From IMG/VR virus record IMGVR_UViG_3300007519_000030, positions 1 to 40,292 of that record: 40,292 nucleotides of DNA, one strand, 5' to 3'. The number at the start of each line of letters is the position of its first letter. The first letter of the stretch is position 1. The stretch is from a virus. Of this stretch, positions 22,244-30,210 are shown in pieces. The position numbers and the translations under genes are program-made. A model generated the notes under the pieces. It was not told the origin of the DNA and did not search any database. It worked only from the letters and a program-made list of their open reading frames with translations.

Positions 22244-22576
22244 ATGGCAGATAAAGAAACGTGGGACGATTACAGTAAATTGGTTTTAAAAGAATTAGAA
22301 CGTTTAAACGATAACTATGTGGATATGCGTAAAGATATGGATGCTCGTTTTAATGAGCTAAATCAAAAATTGACTGAAGTTAAAAATATTGACGCTAAAG
22401 TTCAAGTACATGATGTTTGGATTGATAAAGTAAGTGAGATTTGGAGTCCAACACAAATGAAGGAAGCTAAAGATGAACTATATAAACAAAAAAATAGATG
22501 GGTTGCTGCCATAGCGATTATTTCATTCACACAAATTGTTATAGCTTTGGTAGCAGCTTTATGGGGTAAATTTTAA
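22244..22576 (+). CDS. Coiled coil plus C-terminal membrane anchor protein
   Basis: 110 residues. Residues 10-50 form a coiled coil (LVLKELERLNDNYVDMRKDMDARFNELNQKLTEV), and residues 86-107 form one hydrophobic membrane segment (WVAAIAIISFTQIVIALVAALW) ending GKF. The layout resembles XhlA-type or other phage accessory lysis/membrane proteins, but no family motif is decisive. It could also tether prohead assembly to the membrane, as T4 proheads assemble there. Both are inference. Confidence 0.6.
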   Translation: MADKETWDDYSKLVLKELERLNDNYVDMRKDMDARFNELNQKLTEVKNIDAKVQVHDVWIDKVSEIWSPTQMKEAKDELYKQKNRWVAAIAIISFTQIVIALVAALWGKF

Positions 22577-22581
22577 GGGGG

Positions 22582-22612
22582 TTGACTATACCAATTATTT
22601 TTATTATACTTG
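22582..22612 (+). promoter_or_regulatory. Possible host-type promoter
   Basis: TTG (22582-22584), 20-bp spacer, TATACTTG (22605-22612); one mismatch to TAnnTTTG. Located 11 nt before the ATG at 22624. Confidence 0.4.
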
Positions 22613-22623
22613 TAATAAAAAAT

Positions 22624-23067
22624 ATGAAAACTGGTAAAGAAATTAAAACTAATAGACACAAAAATTATAATGTTATATTTGGTAGTGTAAATAATAAGAA
22701 ACCTAAAGCAATATATATTAATCTGTCAGCATGGGTAGAGCCAACTGAGGATAGTGAATTTAATTACAGTCGTTCAATTAGAGATTTAAATAAAAAAATA
22801 AGACAATCATTATTCGGACATATAAATTCACATTATGAGACTATGTTCAAGAACGATAAAACGATAGTTGATTTAGATATACGTGAATCTGGAATAAAAT
22901 TAGGTAAAAGAAGTTTTATGAATTGTGAAATAACTTTATTCCTAAGCAATGAAATTCCGTTGACATCCGAAGTGATGATTGATGGGTTGGTTTTAATATC
23001 AGATACTTTAATAAAGACAGTATTTGATAGTAATAAAACATTTAATTTCCATAAGAAAAAAAAATAA
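22624..23067 (+). CDS. Hypothetical protein
   Basis: 147 residues from ATG 22624. An upstream TTG in the same frame would add a hydrophobic 14-residue leader but coincides with a promoter-like sequence, so ATG is preferred. Mixed alpha/beta: YNVIFGSVNNKKPKAIYINLSAWVEP, NKKIRQSLFGHINSHYE, VDLDIRESGIKLGKRSFMNCEITLFL. I recall similar small proteins next to gp21-like genes in other phages but not a function. Terminator follows. Confidence 0.6.
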   Translation: MKTGKEIKTNRHKNYNVIFGSVNNKKPKAIYINLSAWVEPTEDSEFNYSRSIRDLNKKIRQSLFGHINSHYETMFKNDKTIVDLDIRESGIKLGKRSFMNCEITLFLSNEIPLTSEVMIDGLVLISDTLIKTVFDSNKTFNFHKKKK

Positions 23068-23087
23068 AAATAAATAATAAAAATTAA

Positions 23088-23113
23088 TAAAGGCCCGTTT
23101 GGGCCTTTTTTAT
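23088..23113 (+). terminator. Rho-independent terminator
   Basis: AAAGGCCC, loop GTTT, GGGCCTTTTTT then ATTTT. Confidence 0.9.
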
Positions 23114-23122
23114 TTTACGCAT

Positions 23123-23131
23123 ATATTTATA
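23123..23131 (+). promoter_or_regulatory. Putative late promoter box for prohead protease
   Basis: ATATTTATA (within ATATATTTATAA), ending 16 nt before ATG 23148 and directly after a terminator. Confidence 0.55.
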
Positions 23132-23147
23132 ACTATAATAATATAGT

Positions 23148-25013
23148 ATGGATAAAGATATAAAAACGTTAAAACGTGGGGAAAGTGGTTATGGCTACTT
23201 AATAGAGCATGATGCTGGTTACATATCTCCAGATGAACCAAGAAATTTACCTTTCATCAATGAGATGAAAAAACTTGAAAGTGGTAAGTTGGTTATAGCG
23301 GAACCATTGTTGGTGTATGTAGTATTGCAGAAGTTTGGAATACTTAACCGAAATGGTCGTATATATCCAGAGTCTATTCTTAGAAGCCAAGATAGACTTT
23401 ACCAAGAGGTCATTAGGGAACGTAGAGCTGTGGGTGAACTAGACCATCCAGAATGTCACCGACAAAGTGCTGAAATTTTAACAAAAGATGGTTGGAAATA
23501 TATTAAAGATGTTTCTTCAAATGAAGAAGTATACACTTTAAACCCAATTTCAAACCAAATAGAACTAAAGACTATAACAAAAAAAATAGTTAAACATTAC
23601 AACGGTAGTATGATTTCAATAAAAGGTAGGTCAATTGACTTAATGGTCACACCTAACCATAAATTTTGGGTTATAGATAGAAACGGTAATGGAAGTTTTA
23701 TTACCGCTACAGACATACACGAACACAAGATTAAAGGTATTGATAAAATGTATATACCTAAAGTTGGTAAGTGGATTGGTGACGATAAAAAATTTTTTAC
23801 AATTAAAGGGTTAGATGAAAACGAAATAGCTTTTAATACCTCATACAGTAAAAAATTAGAATTGATGAGTGATATTGAGATACCAATGGATTTATGGGTC
23901 AAATTTATGGGAATTTATTTAGCCGATGGTTGTGTTGTGGTTAGTAAAACAAAAAAAAGAATATCTAGAGTAACTGAAAATGGTGAAAAAGAATATGGTT
24001 TTGAATCATCTGATAGTGGTTATGTTTGTAAAATAACACAGAAAAAAGAAAATGGTAAAATACTGATAAGAGAATTATTAGAATCATTACCATTAAGTTT
24101 TAAAGAAATAATATATTCAGATGGCAAAGTAGATTTTAAAATAAATGATGCTAGATTACATAATTATTTAAAACAATTTGGTAAATCACAAGATAAATTT
24201 ATACCAACTGAATTAAAAGGATTAAGTGATAATTTATTATCTGATTTTATAGATTGGTTCGTTTTGGGGGATGGTCGAGTTAGAGGTGGTAAATATCGAG
24301 AAGTTTTTAGTACTTCTAAAAAATTAATAAATGATTTACAAGAAATTATATTAAAAATTGGGTACTCATCTAATTTAAGAATTGAGGAACGAAATTATGA
24401 TAGAATGTTTGACAATAGAGTAATTAAAAAAGGTCATTCAAAACCAATGAATAGATTACATATTTCAACAACAAAAGGTATTTATTTAGATAAAAGAACA
24501 TTAAAAACTGAATTAGTTGAATATAACGATAATGTTTATTGTGTAGATGTACCTAATCATGTGTTCTATGTTAGAGATAATGGTAAAACTTGTTGGAATG
24601 GAAACTCATCTATTATTGCTGGTGATAGGATTTCACATAATATTGTTGAAACGTGGTGGGAAGGTCATACACTTATGGGTAAGATGGAAGTTATCATGAG
24701 TCCAGGTTTTGTAAACTTAGGTATCATATCTTGTAAAGGTGATGATGTTGCCAACCTATTAAGAAATAGAATTAAAATTGGAGTATCATCAAGAGGTGTT
24801 GGTTCACTTAAAGAGAGTAAAGATGGTCAACAAATAGTTCAAGATGATTACGAGATAATTTGTTGGGATGTAGTTACTGCACCATCTACCCCAGATGCTT
24901 GGATTGGTAGAAATCATGAAGAATTAAAACCTTACGTAGAGAGCTTAAATATTAAAAAACCATTACTTAATGAAAATCTTTTAGACGATTTAGATAAATT
25001 TTTATCTGATTAA
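23148..25013 (+). CDS. Prohead protease (T4 gp21-like) with intein
   Basis: 621 codons; spliced length 237, normal for the gp21 family of herpes-like serine proteases. Extein features: KFGILNRNGRIYP, then VGELDHPE with the catalytic His at residue 100, junction to SSIIAGDRISHNI, and RIKIGVSSRGVGSL with the catalytic Ser (residues 547-548 of the precursor), DYEIICWDVVTAPSTPDA. It removes scaffold and matures capsid proteins inside the prohead. The intein is inserted two residues after the catalytic His, so the unspliced precursor should be inactive. Confidence 0.94.
   Translation: MDKDIKTLKRGESGYGYLIEHDAGYISPDEPRNLPFINEMKKLESGKLVIAEPLLVYVVLQKFGILNRNGRIYPESILRSQDRLYQEVIRERRAVGELDHPECHRQSAEILTKDGWKYIKDVSSNEEVYTLNPISNQIELKTITKKIVKHYNGSMISIKGRSIDLMVTPNHKFWVIDRNGNGSFITATDIHEHKIKGIDKMYIPKVGKWIGDDKKFFTIKGLDENEIAFNTSYSKKLELMSDIEIPMDLWVKFMGIYLADGCVVVSKTKKRISRVTENGEKEYGFESSDSGYVCKITQKKENGKILIRELLESLPLSFKEIIYSDGKVDFKINDARLHNYLKQFGKSQDKFIPTELKGLSDNLLSDFIDWFVLGDGRVRGGKYREVFSTSKKLINDLQEIILKIGYSSNLRIEERNYDRMFDNRVIKKGHSKPMNRLHISTTKGIYLDKRTLKTELVEYNDNVYCVDVPNHVFYVRDNGKTCWNGNSSIIAGDRISHNIVETWWEGHTLMGKMEVIMSPGFVNLGIISCKGDDVANLLRNRIKIGVSSRGVGSLKESKDGQQIVQDDYEIICWDVVTAPSTPDAWIGRNHEELKPYVESLNIKKPLLNENLLDDLDKFLSD
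23454..24605 (+). mobile_element. Prohead protease intein with LAGLIDADG endonuclease
   Basis: 384 residues, Cys (CHRQSAEILTKDG) to TCWNGN, Ser+1. Block B LMVTPNHKFWV; LAGLIDADG-type motifs FMGIYLADG (about 151) and WFVLGDG (about 268). The penultimate residue is Gly rather than His. Junction GELDHPE|SSIIAGD restores the family sequence. Confidence 0.92.
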
Positions 25014-25065
25014 GTTTTTATTTTACATTTTTTTACATAAAAAATGAATTTTAGTGAAATAATAT

Positions 25066-25074
25066 ATATTTATT
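25066..25074 (+). promoter_or_regulatory. Possible late promoter box upstream of scaffold
   Basis: ATATTTATT, 62 nt before ATG 25137, in the 123-bp gap; farther than the usual 11-16 nt, so weaker. Confidence 0.35.
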
Positions 25075-25136
25075 ACCAAATGGGGTTAGACCTTAATATT
25101 TTATCTAATAAAATAAATTAACAATTTTAAAATAAG

Positions 25137-26432
25137 ATGGCAGAAAAGAAATCAATAATCGAAGAAGCAATGTTGGATATTAAAAATATTCAAAATGCTC
25201 TTAATGCTAACACAAAAGAAATACTTCGTAGCGTCGCTAAAGAAGAAATTGATAGTGTTGTAAAAGAATCTCTTTTAACAATGGAAAAGAATGACCTTTA
25301 TGAGGAGGAAGAATTCGACGAAATCACATTAGGTGATGACTCTGAAGAATTAGAAGGTGGACTAGATGACATGGGTGACTCTGAAGAAATGGGTGCTGAA
25401 CCAGAAATGGGAATGGAACCAGAAATGGGAATGGACGTTGATGCGTTAGATATAGAGGACATGGATATGACAGGAGCATCTGATGATGACGTAATCGCAA
25501 TTTATAAAAAAATGAGTGGCGAGGATGAAATCGAAATTGTTGGTGATGAACTTCGTTTAAACGTTCAAGAGCCAGGGGAATATATCGTAAAGTTAGATTC
25601 ATTAAAAGGTAAAGAAGAAATGGATATGGGTTCTGATATGGAAGACTTAGACATGGGTTCTAATATGGGTTCTGATATGGAAGACTTAGACATGGATTCT
25701 AATATGGGTTCTGATATGGAAGAATTAGACATGGATTCTGATATGGAAGATGAATCTGAATATGATGTAGAATACGATATTGAGATGGATGCTGAAGGTG
25801 GGTTACCAACTGTCGGTGGAGAAGAAGAATCTGAAGAAGAAGAATCTGAAGAAGAAGAATCTGAAGAAGAAGAATCTGAAGAAGAAGAATCTGAAGAAGA
25901 AGAAGTATTAGATGAAACTAGATATGTTGGTGGTAAGGTAAAGTATGTTGCAACAGCACATACTAACGCTAAACTTCAAGAAGAAGCTTTATTAAAATCA
26001 AAAAAATTAGTTTATGAAACAGCTAAGAAGTATAACACTTTATTGAAAGAAGCTACTAAATTAAAAAGTGAAAACGAACAATTTAGAGGCGCATTAAAAG
26101 AATTTAGAACTAAGTTAATTGAAACTGTGGTTTGGAATACTAATCTTGCAAGTGTTACTAGTTTGTTTACAGAGCATTCTACTACAAAAACTGAAAAAGA
26201 AAGTATATTAAAAAGATTTGATAATGCAACAAGTATTAAAGAATCAAAAAAATTAGCTAAAACTATTGAAGGTGAATTGGAATCAAGAAAATCAATTTCT
26301 GAATCAGTTGAGAGCAAAATTATTAAGGAATCAACAACAAGTGTGTCAAGAAATTTAAATGAAAGTAACGCTTATGTTGACCCATCTACGAAAAGAATCA
26401 TGGATTTGATTAATAGAGTAGAAAAAAGATAA
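25137..26432 (+). CDS. Prohead core scaffold protein (T4 gp22-like position)
   Basis: 431 residues. Helical N-terminus (IEEAMLDIKNIQNALNAN), then a very acidic, Met- and Asp-rich centre with repeats (GSDMEDLDM units; EEESE units), a short folded segment (DEIEIVGDELRLNVQEPGEYIVKLD), and a long coiled-coil C-terminus (AKLQEEALLKSKKLVYETAKKYN ... LRSENEQF-like). It lies between protease and capsid genes as gp22 does in T4. Acidic, helical, low complexity fits a core protein destroyed by the protease. Assigned mainly by position and composition. Confidence 0.8.
   Translation: MAEKKSIIEEAMLDIKNIQNALNANTKEILRSVAKEEIDSVVKESLLTMEKNDLYEEEEFDEITLGDDSEELEGGLDDMGDSEEMGAEPEMGMEPEMGMDVDALDIEDMDMTGASDDDVIAIYKKMSGEDEIEIVGDELRLNVQEPGEYIVKLDSLKGKEEMDMGSDMEDLDMGSNMGSDMEDLDMDSNMGSDMEELDMDSDMEDESEYDVEYDIEMDAEGGLPTVGGEEESEEEESEEEESEEEESEEEESEEEEVLDETRYVGGKVKYVATAHTNAKLQEEALLKSKKLVYETAKKYNTLLKEATKLKSENEQFRGALKEFRTKLIETVVWNTNLASVTSLFTEHSTTKTEKESILKRFDNATSIKESKKLAKTIEGELESRKSISESVESKIIKESTTSVSRNLNESNAYVDPSTKRIMDLINRVEKR
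25391..25435 (+). repeat. 18-bp tandem repeat in scaffold gene
   Basis: GAACCAGAAATGGGAATG occurs twice in a row, encoding EPEMGM twice. Confidence 0.75.
25620..25750 (+). repeat. 39-bp near-perfect repeats in scaffold gene
   Basis: About three units of ATGGGTTCTAATATGGGTTC-TGATATGGAAGACTTAGAC type, encoding MGSNMGSDMEDLD, with single-base differences. Confidence 0.8.
25821..25904 (+). repeat. 15-bp tandem repeat in scaffold gene
   Basis: Five perfect copies of GAAGAAGAATCTGAA plus a 9-bp partial copy, encoding (EEESE)n. Identical codon use in each copy points to recent expansion by slippage. Confidence 0.92.
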
Positions 26433-26479
26433 TAAAAATAAACTATAACAAAAACAAACAAAAAAAAACAAAACAAATT

Positions 26480-28315
26480 ATGTCACATTTATTAACATCT
26501 GGACAAGTTGGGAACATCGGATTAAACCACATGAAGGCTATCCGTTTAGAAACTCAATCAAAATGGGAGTCATTAGGATTCTTAGAAGGTCTTAAAGGTC
26601 ACGTTAAAGAAAATATCGCTCAATTATATGAAAACCAAGCGTCTACATTATTAACTGAGTCTACATCAAGTAATTCTTCTGGTTCTTTCGAGACAGTTGT
26701 ATTCCCTATTGTACGTAGAGTATTCTCTAAATTGTTAGCTAATGATATCGTATCAGTACAAGCTATGAATATGCCAATTGGTAAATTATTCTATTTCGTA
26801 CCACAAACATCTAGTCGTGTTGACCAGAATGGTGTTGCTGGTAATAATTACTCATCTACCGCTGCATCTGATGTATACGGAACAACATTCTCCGCACATA
26901 CTGGTATGGGTGCTGAAGGTGTTCCTTCATGTGTGTTACCAGCTAATGGAACATGTGTAGTTACACCATTCTTAGCAAAAAATCTTTATGATTTATTTTA
27001 CAATGATGGTTTATTCGATAACTCTAAAGGTGCTTTAACTATTCGTACTCACGCTGGACCACAAACTTTGTCTATGGATTCAAACGGTGCTTACACTATT
27101 AGTGCTCCAGCTTCAACTTTAGCTACAGCTACTGATGGTTCTGTAAGAAGTATTATTTTAGCTATCTCTGGATTTTCTCCAAATAACTCAAACAAAGCAG
27201 TCATGACTGGTGCTAATGGGAACCAAATGGATACTGAGTCTTTCTTAGCTTCATTACACGTTGTACCTTCTGCTGCAATTAATGACCAAGATAATAACGT
27301 TATTATCGCTGCTAACAAGGAAATTCCTTTTAGATTAGTAACACAACAATACGGTAAAGGTATCGTAGATTATTCTTCATTGACTGATAGTACTGGTAAC
27401 TTATACATTGAATTAGATTTACGTCACCCAGTTGGTGTAACTGCTACGGGAGCTGCTAACGCTGGAACATCTACATACGATGGTTATGTTGGTGCATCTG
27501 CTACTACAGTATCTGCATTTACATTTACTGCTGCATGGGGTGAATACGCATCATTAGAACTAGAAACTGAAATGGGAGAAGTATCTTTCACATTGGATGA
27601 AGTTGTTGTTGCTGTTGAAGAAAGAAAATTAAGAGCTACATGGTCTCCAGAGTTAGCACAAGATGTTTCTGCATTCCATAACATCGATGCTGAAGCTGAA
27701 TTAACAGCTATGTTGTCTGAACAAGTTGCTGCTGAAATCGATAGAGAAATCTTAAGAGATATTCGTAAAGCTGCTGCATGGCAATTACGTTGGGATTATA
27801 ATGGATGGAGAAAAGCTTCGACTTCTGCAAGTCCTTATACTCAAAAAGAGTGGAACCAAACTTTAATTACTAAATTAAACCAAGTTTCCGCACAAATACA
27901 TAAATCAACTCTTAGAGGTGGTGCTAACTTCATCGTTGTATCTTCTGAAATCTCAGCTATCTTTGATGATTTAGAATACTTCCACGTAAGTGATGCTAAC
28001 CCAGAGCAAGATTCTTATAACATGGGTATTGAAAGAATTGGTTCTTTAAGTGGACGTTACCAAGTGTACCGTGACCCTTACGCTCCAGCTTACTCAGTAA
28101 TCATTGGACATAAAGGTAAATCATTGTTAGATACTGGGTACATTTATGCACCATACGTACCTTTACAATTGACACCAACAATGTATAACCCGTTCAATTT
28201 CGCACCAGTGAAAGGAATCATGACTCGTTACGCTAAGAAAATTGTAAACAACAGATTCTACGGTCACGTGAGAGTTGATGGTGTTGTTACTTTTAATCCT
28301 AATGAGTTAAGATAA
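26480..28315 (+). CDS. Major capsid protein (T4 gp23-like)
   Basis: 611 residues, no intein. Typical gp23-like start (LTSGQVGNIG; ESLGFLEGL; NIAQLYENQASTLL), then FETVVFPIVRRVFSKLLANDIVSVQAMNMPIGKLFYF and, in the second half, FTLDEVVVAVEERKLRATWSPELAQDVSAFHNIDAEAEL, ILRDIRKAAAW, GANFIVVSSEISAIFDDLEYF, and YVPLQLTPTMYNPFNFAPVKGIMTRYAKK. The region about 115-330 is variable. Codon use is richer in C than neighbours, as expected for the most expressed gene, and the leader is an A-rich stretch (AAACAAAAAAAAAC...). Terminator follows. Confidence 0.96.
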   Translation: MSHLLTSGQVGNIGLNHMKAIRLETQSKWESLGFLEGLKGHVKENIAQLYENQASTLLTESTSSNSSGSFETVVFPIVRRVFSKLLANDIVSVQAMNMPIGKLFYFVPQTSSRVDQNGVAGNNYSSTAASDVYGTTFSAHTGMGAEGVPSCVLPANGTCVVTPFLAKNLYDLFYNDGLFDNSKGALTIRTHAGPQTLSMDSNGAYTISAPASTLATATDGSVRSIILAISGFSPNNSNKAVMTGANGNQMDTESFLASLHVVPSAAINDQDNNVIIAANKEIPFRLVTQQYGKGIVDYSSLTDSTGNLYIELDLRHPVGVTATGAANAGTSTYDGYVGASATTVSAFTFTAAWGEYASLELETEMGEVSFTLDEVVVAVEERKLRATWSPELAQDVSAFHNIDAEAELTAMLSEQVAAEIDREILRDIRKAAAWQLRWDYNGWRKASTSASPYTQKEWNQTLITKLNQVSAQIHKSTLRGGANFIVVSSEISAIFDDLEYFHVSDANPEQDSYNMGIERIGSLSGRYQVYRDPYAPAYSVIIGHKGKSLLDTGYIYAPYVPLQLTPTMYNPFNFAPVKGIMTRYAKKIVNNRFYGHVRVDGVVTFNPNELR

Positions 28316-28334
28316 TCTAACTACTTAAAATAAT

Positions 28335-28366
28335 AAAAAGTCTAATCGAAAGGTTAGACTTTTTTT
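28335..28366 (+). terminator. Rho-independent terminator after major capsid gene
   Basis: AAAGTCTAA, loop TCGAAAGG, TTAGACTTTTTTT. Confidence 0.9.
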
Positions 28367-28376
28367 GCTTTTATAG

Positions 28377-28385
28377 ATATTTATT
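28377..28385 (+). promoter_or_regulatory. Putative late promoter box
   Basis: ATATTTATT in TTATAGATATTTATTATC, only 3 nt before ATG 28389; if it is a promoter the message would be leaderless or nearly so. Confidence 0.35.
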
Positions 28386-28388
28386 ATC

Positions 28389-29117
28389 ATGAAGTCATTA
28401 ATTAAAAAGTTACTTAGAGAAAATTTAAGACAAAAAGAAGAAACAACCGAAGAGTTTTACAATAGATTTAATGAAACAAATCCTAATAAAGAATTTCTAG
28501 AAAATAATTTTAAAAACCCTAATTTTGAATTAAGGTTAACACATGATGGTGGTGTTGAAATGAAAAAATGTGGTATGTCAAATTATAATAAATGTGAAAC
28601 TAATGTTTTTAAATTCATACAAATTAATTTAAAAAATGGAATTGAGCGATATTACCCAGTTAAAGGTTGGGCCTTTTTAAATAGTACAACATATTTCGAA
28701 CATTATTGGATTTACGATGAGGTGACTAACTTATTTTTGGAGATAACACCTTTAGATAGTAATAAATTACCATATGCCTATGGTGGTGTTATTTATAAAG
28801 ATATTAACGATGAAATTTTAAACGCTAACTCTATAACAACTCTACGATTTGGTGCAAATGACTCGTATGATGATAACCCTAGTGTCCCAGATTTTGATAT
28901 TAAAACTGTTAAGAAAGATAATTTATTTAATTATGTTATGACTAATAACACTTATTCTGATTTAAAAAATTTTATTAATTCTTATGATAACAAAATCACA
29001 TCAATTGAGGGGATTAAAAATTTAATTAACCCATTAGAAGTTTTACAAGATAATGCTAGAGTGAATAGTCAATTTAACTATTATACAAAATTAATAAAAC
29101 AAATAAGATTATTATAA
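28389..29117 (+). CDS. Hypothetical protein downstream of capsid gene
   Basis: 242 residues. Basic N-terminal helix (MKSLIKKLLRENLRQKEE) of a type I have seen on many large-phage proteins. A central domain has Cys pair KKCGMSNYNKCE, YYPVKGWAFLN, FEHYWIYDEVTNLFLEITPLD and AYGGVIY, then an Asn-rich helical end. No family recognised. It is the last rightward gene and overlaps the convergent minus-strand gene by 6 nt at their 3' ends. Confidence 0.65.
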   Translation: MKSLIKKLLRENLRQKEETTEEFYNRFNETNPNKEFLENNFKNPNFELRLTHDGGVEMKKCGMSNYNKCETNVFKFIQINLKNGIERYYPVKGWAFLNSTTYFEHYWIYDEVTNLFLEITPLDSNKLPYAYGGVIYKDINDEILNANSITTLRFGANDSYDDNPSVPDFDIKTVKKDNLFNYVMTNNTYSDLKNFINSYDNKITSIEGIKNLINPLEVLQDNARVNSQFNYYTKLIKQIRLL

Positions 29118-30053
29118 TTTATCTTTAGATTTATTAATTAAACTAGTTAAAAAATAACTTCTAATTTTTTCACCTAAAATCATATCGTTAGGGTTTTCAT
29201 TTACAATAGTTATAATATCTGACATTGTAGGTTTTATTTTTTTTATATCTTCTACGGTATTTATTTTTTGTGATATTGGTAACATTTTACATTCAATAGT
29301 ATGAAACGCTATAAAATCAAAATCCATAGAAACAATTTTTAATTTTTGTTCTGATTCGGAACCTTCTTCAACTTTACCAGTTTCTATTTTAGCTATTTTA
29401 GTTAATGAACGAAGTACATTACTTTTAGGTAATGGATTACTAAATGTTCTACTATTATTAGAATTAAAACTCGTTGTGTTAAAGTTACTATTTGTTGTTA
29501 TTCCATTGTATTTATATCTAAAACTTTCTGAGCTGACACCACTGGTGAATGTAAGATTATTAGGGAAATAATTACCAGATGTATTGGAATTAGGGTGAAT
29601 ACCAGCTGAAAGATTATTACTCAGTGTTATGTCTGTTGAATACGGATTACTCTTGTTGAACTGAAAATAATTTTCTTTAGTAAATGATTTTAACTCTTTA
29701 AAGAATTCAACTTTAAAATCTCCATTTTTTTCAATCGCTTTTTTAACCTCTTCAGAGCTTGACACTTCATATGTATCGAATAAGAATTTTTTAGCTACAT
29801 CAAGATATCGCTCTAGGAAAATTCTTTCACCTTGTCTTATAATTAATCCACCTTGAGATATAACTTTATCGTTAAGGTATATCTTAGCCATTATAACGTC
29901 TTGTGTTGGATTAAATAACTCTAATTGGAACTCTTGCCCCTTTTGTAGATAATACGTTGGCATATCACCCGTATTCTTATATAATTTTATTCTACTTTTG
30001 TTTACAGTAATGTTTGCTGATGGTACTGATACCAAATTGTTTTCTTTTATCAT
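29112..30053 (-). CDS. Conserved virion structural protein
   Basis: 313 residues. Residues 10-105 form a beta domain with YYLQKGQEFQLELFNPTQDVIMAKIYLNDK and GGLIIRQGERIFLERYLD, followed by KKFLFDTYEV; I recognise this as widespread in large phages (and some giant viruses), without known function. A Ser/Asn/Thr-rich linker (about 140-215) follows, then a compact C-terminal domain. Last gene of the leftward block. A late-type box lies about 107 nt upstream. Confidence 0.7.
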   Translation of the reverse strand: MIKENNLVSVPSANITVNKSRIKLYKNTGDMPTYYLQKGQEFQLELFNPTQDVIMAKIYLNDKVISQGGLIIRQGERIFLERYLDVAKKFLFDTYEVSSSEEVKKAIEKNGDFKVEFFKELKSFTKENYFQFNKSNPYSTDITLSNNLSAGIHPNSNTSGNYFPNNLTFTSGVSSESFRYKYNGITTNSNFNTTSFNSNNSRTFSNPLPKSNVLRSLTKIAKIETGKVEEGSESEQKLKIVSMDFDFIAFHTIECKMLPISQKINTVEDIKKIKPTMSDIITIVNENPNDMILGEKIRSYFLTSLINKSKDKL

Positions 30054-30160
30054 ATTTTAACTTTCTAATATTTGTTATTATTGGACTAATACCTTTGTTG
30101 TTTTAACACAACTCTAAACCGTTTTAATGGTCGGGACTAATACTGTGGAGTTAACGCATG

Positions 30161-30169
30161 TATAAATAT
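30161..30169 (-). promoter_or_regulatory. Putative late promoter box (minus strand)
   Basis: Reads ATATTTATACATGC on the minus strand, in the 143-bp gap before the 30053 gene. The 14-mer GCATGTATAAATAT recurs at 35255-35268, also just after the end of a minus-strand gene. Confidence 0.4.
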
Positions 30170-30182
30170 AGTTAATTTTATT

Positions 30183-30210
30183 AAGAGGTCAAGTTTTTAT
30201 TGACCTTTTC
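30183..30210 (-). terminator. Possible terminator hairpin overlapping the 30197 stop codon
   Basis: AAGAGGTCAA, loop of 7, TTGACCTTTT; the stop codon of the 30197-31597 gene is in the loop. The T tract is weak in the minus direction, better in the plus direction, so it may act on either strand. Confidence 0.45.

Noticed and set aside
25821-25904. Tandem repeats as a CRISPR array
   Set aside because: Units are contiguous, in frame and encode EEESE; there are no spacers.
26480-28315. Intein in the major capsid protein
   Set aside because: Checked because its neighbours have them; the sequence is continuous capsid protein without HINT blocks.
30083-30143. Direct repeat GGACTAATAC (two copies 41 bp apart)
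   Set aside because: Ten bases in an AT-rich gap and only two copies; not enough to call an operator.
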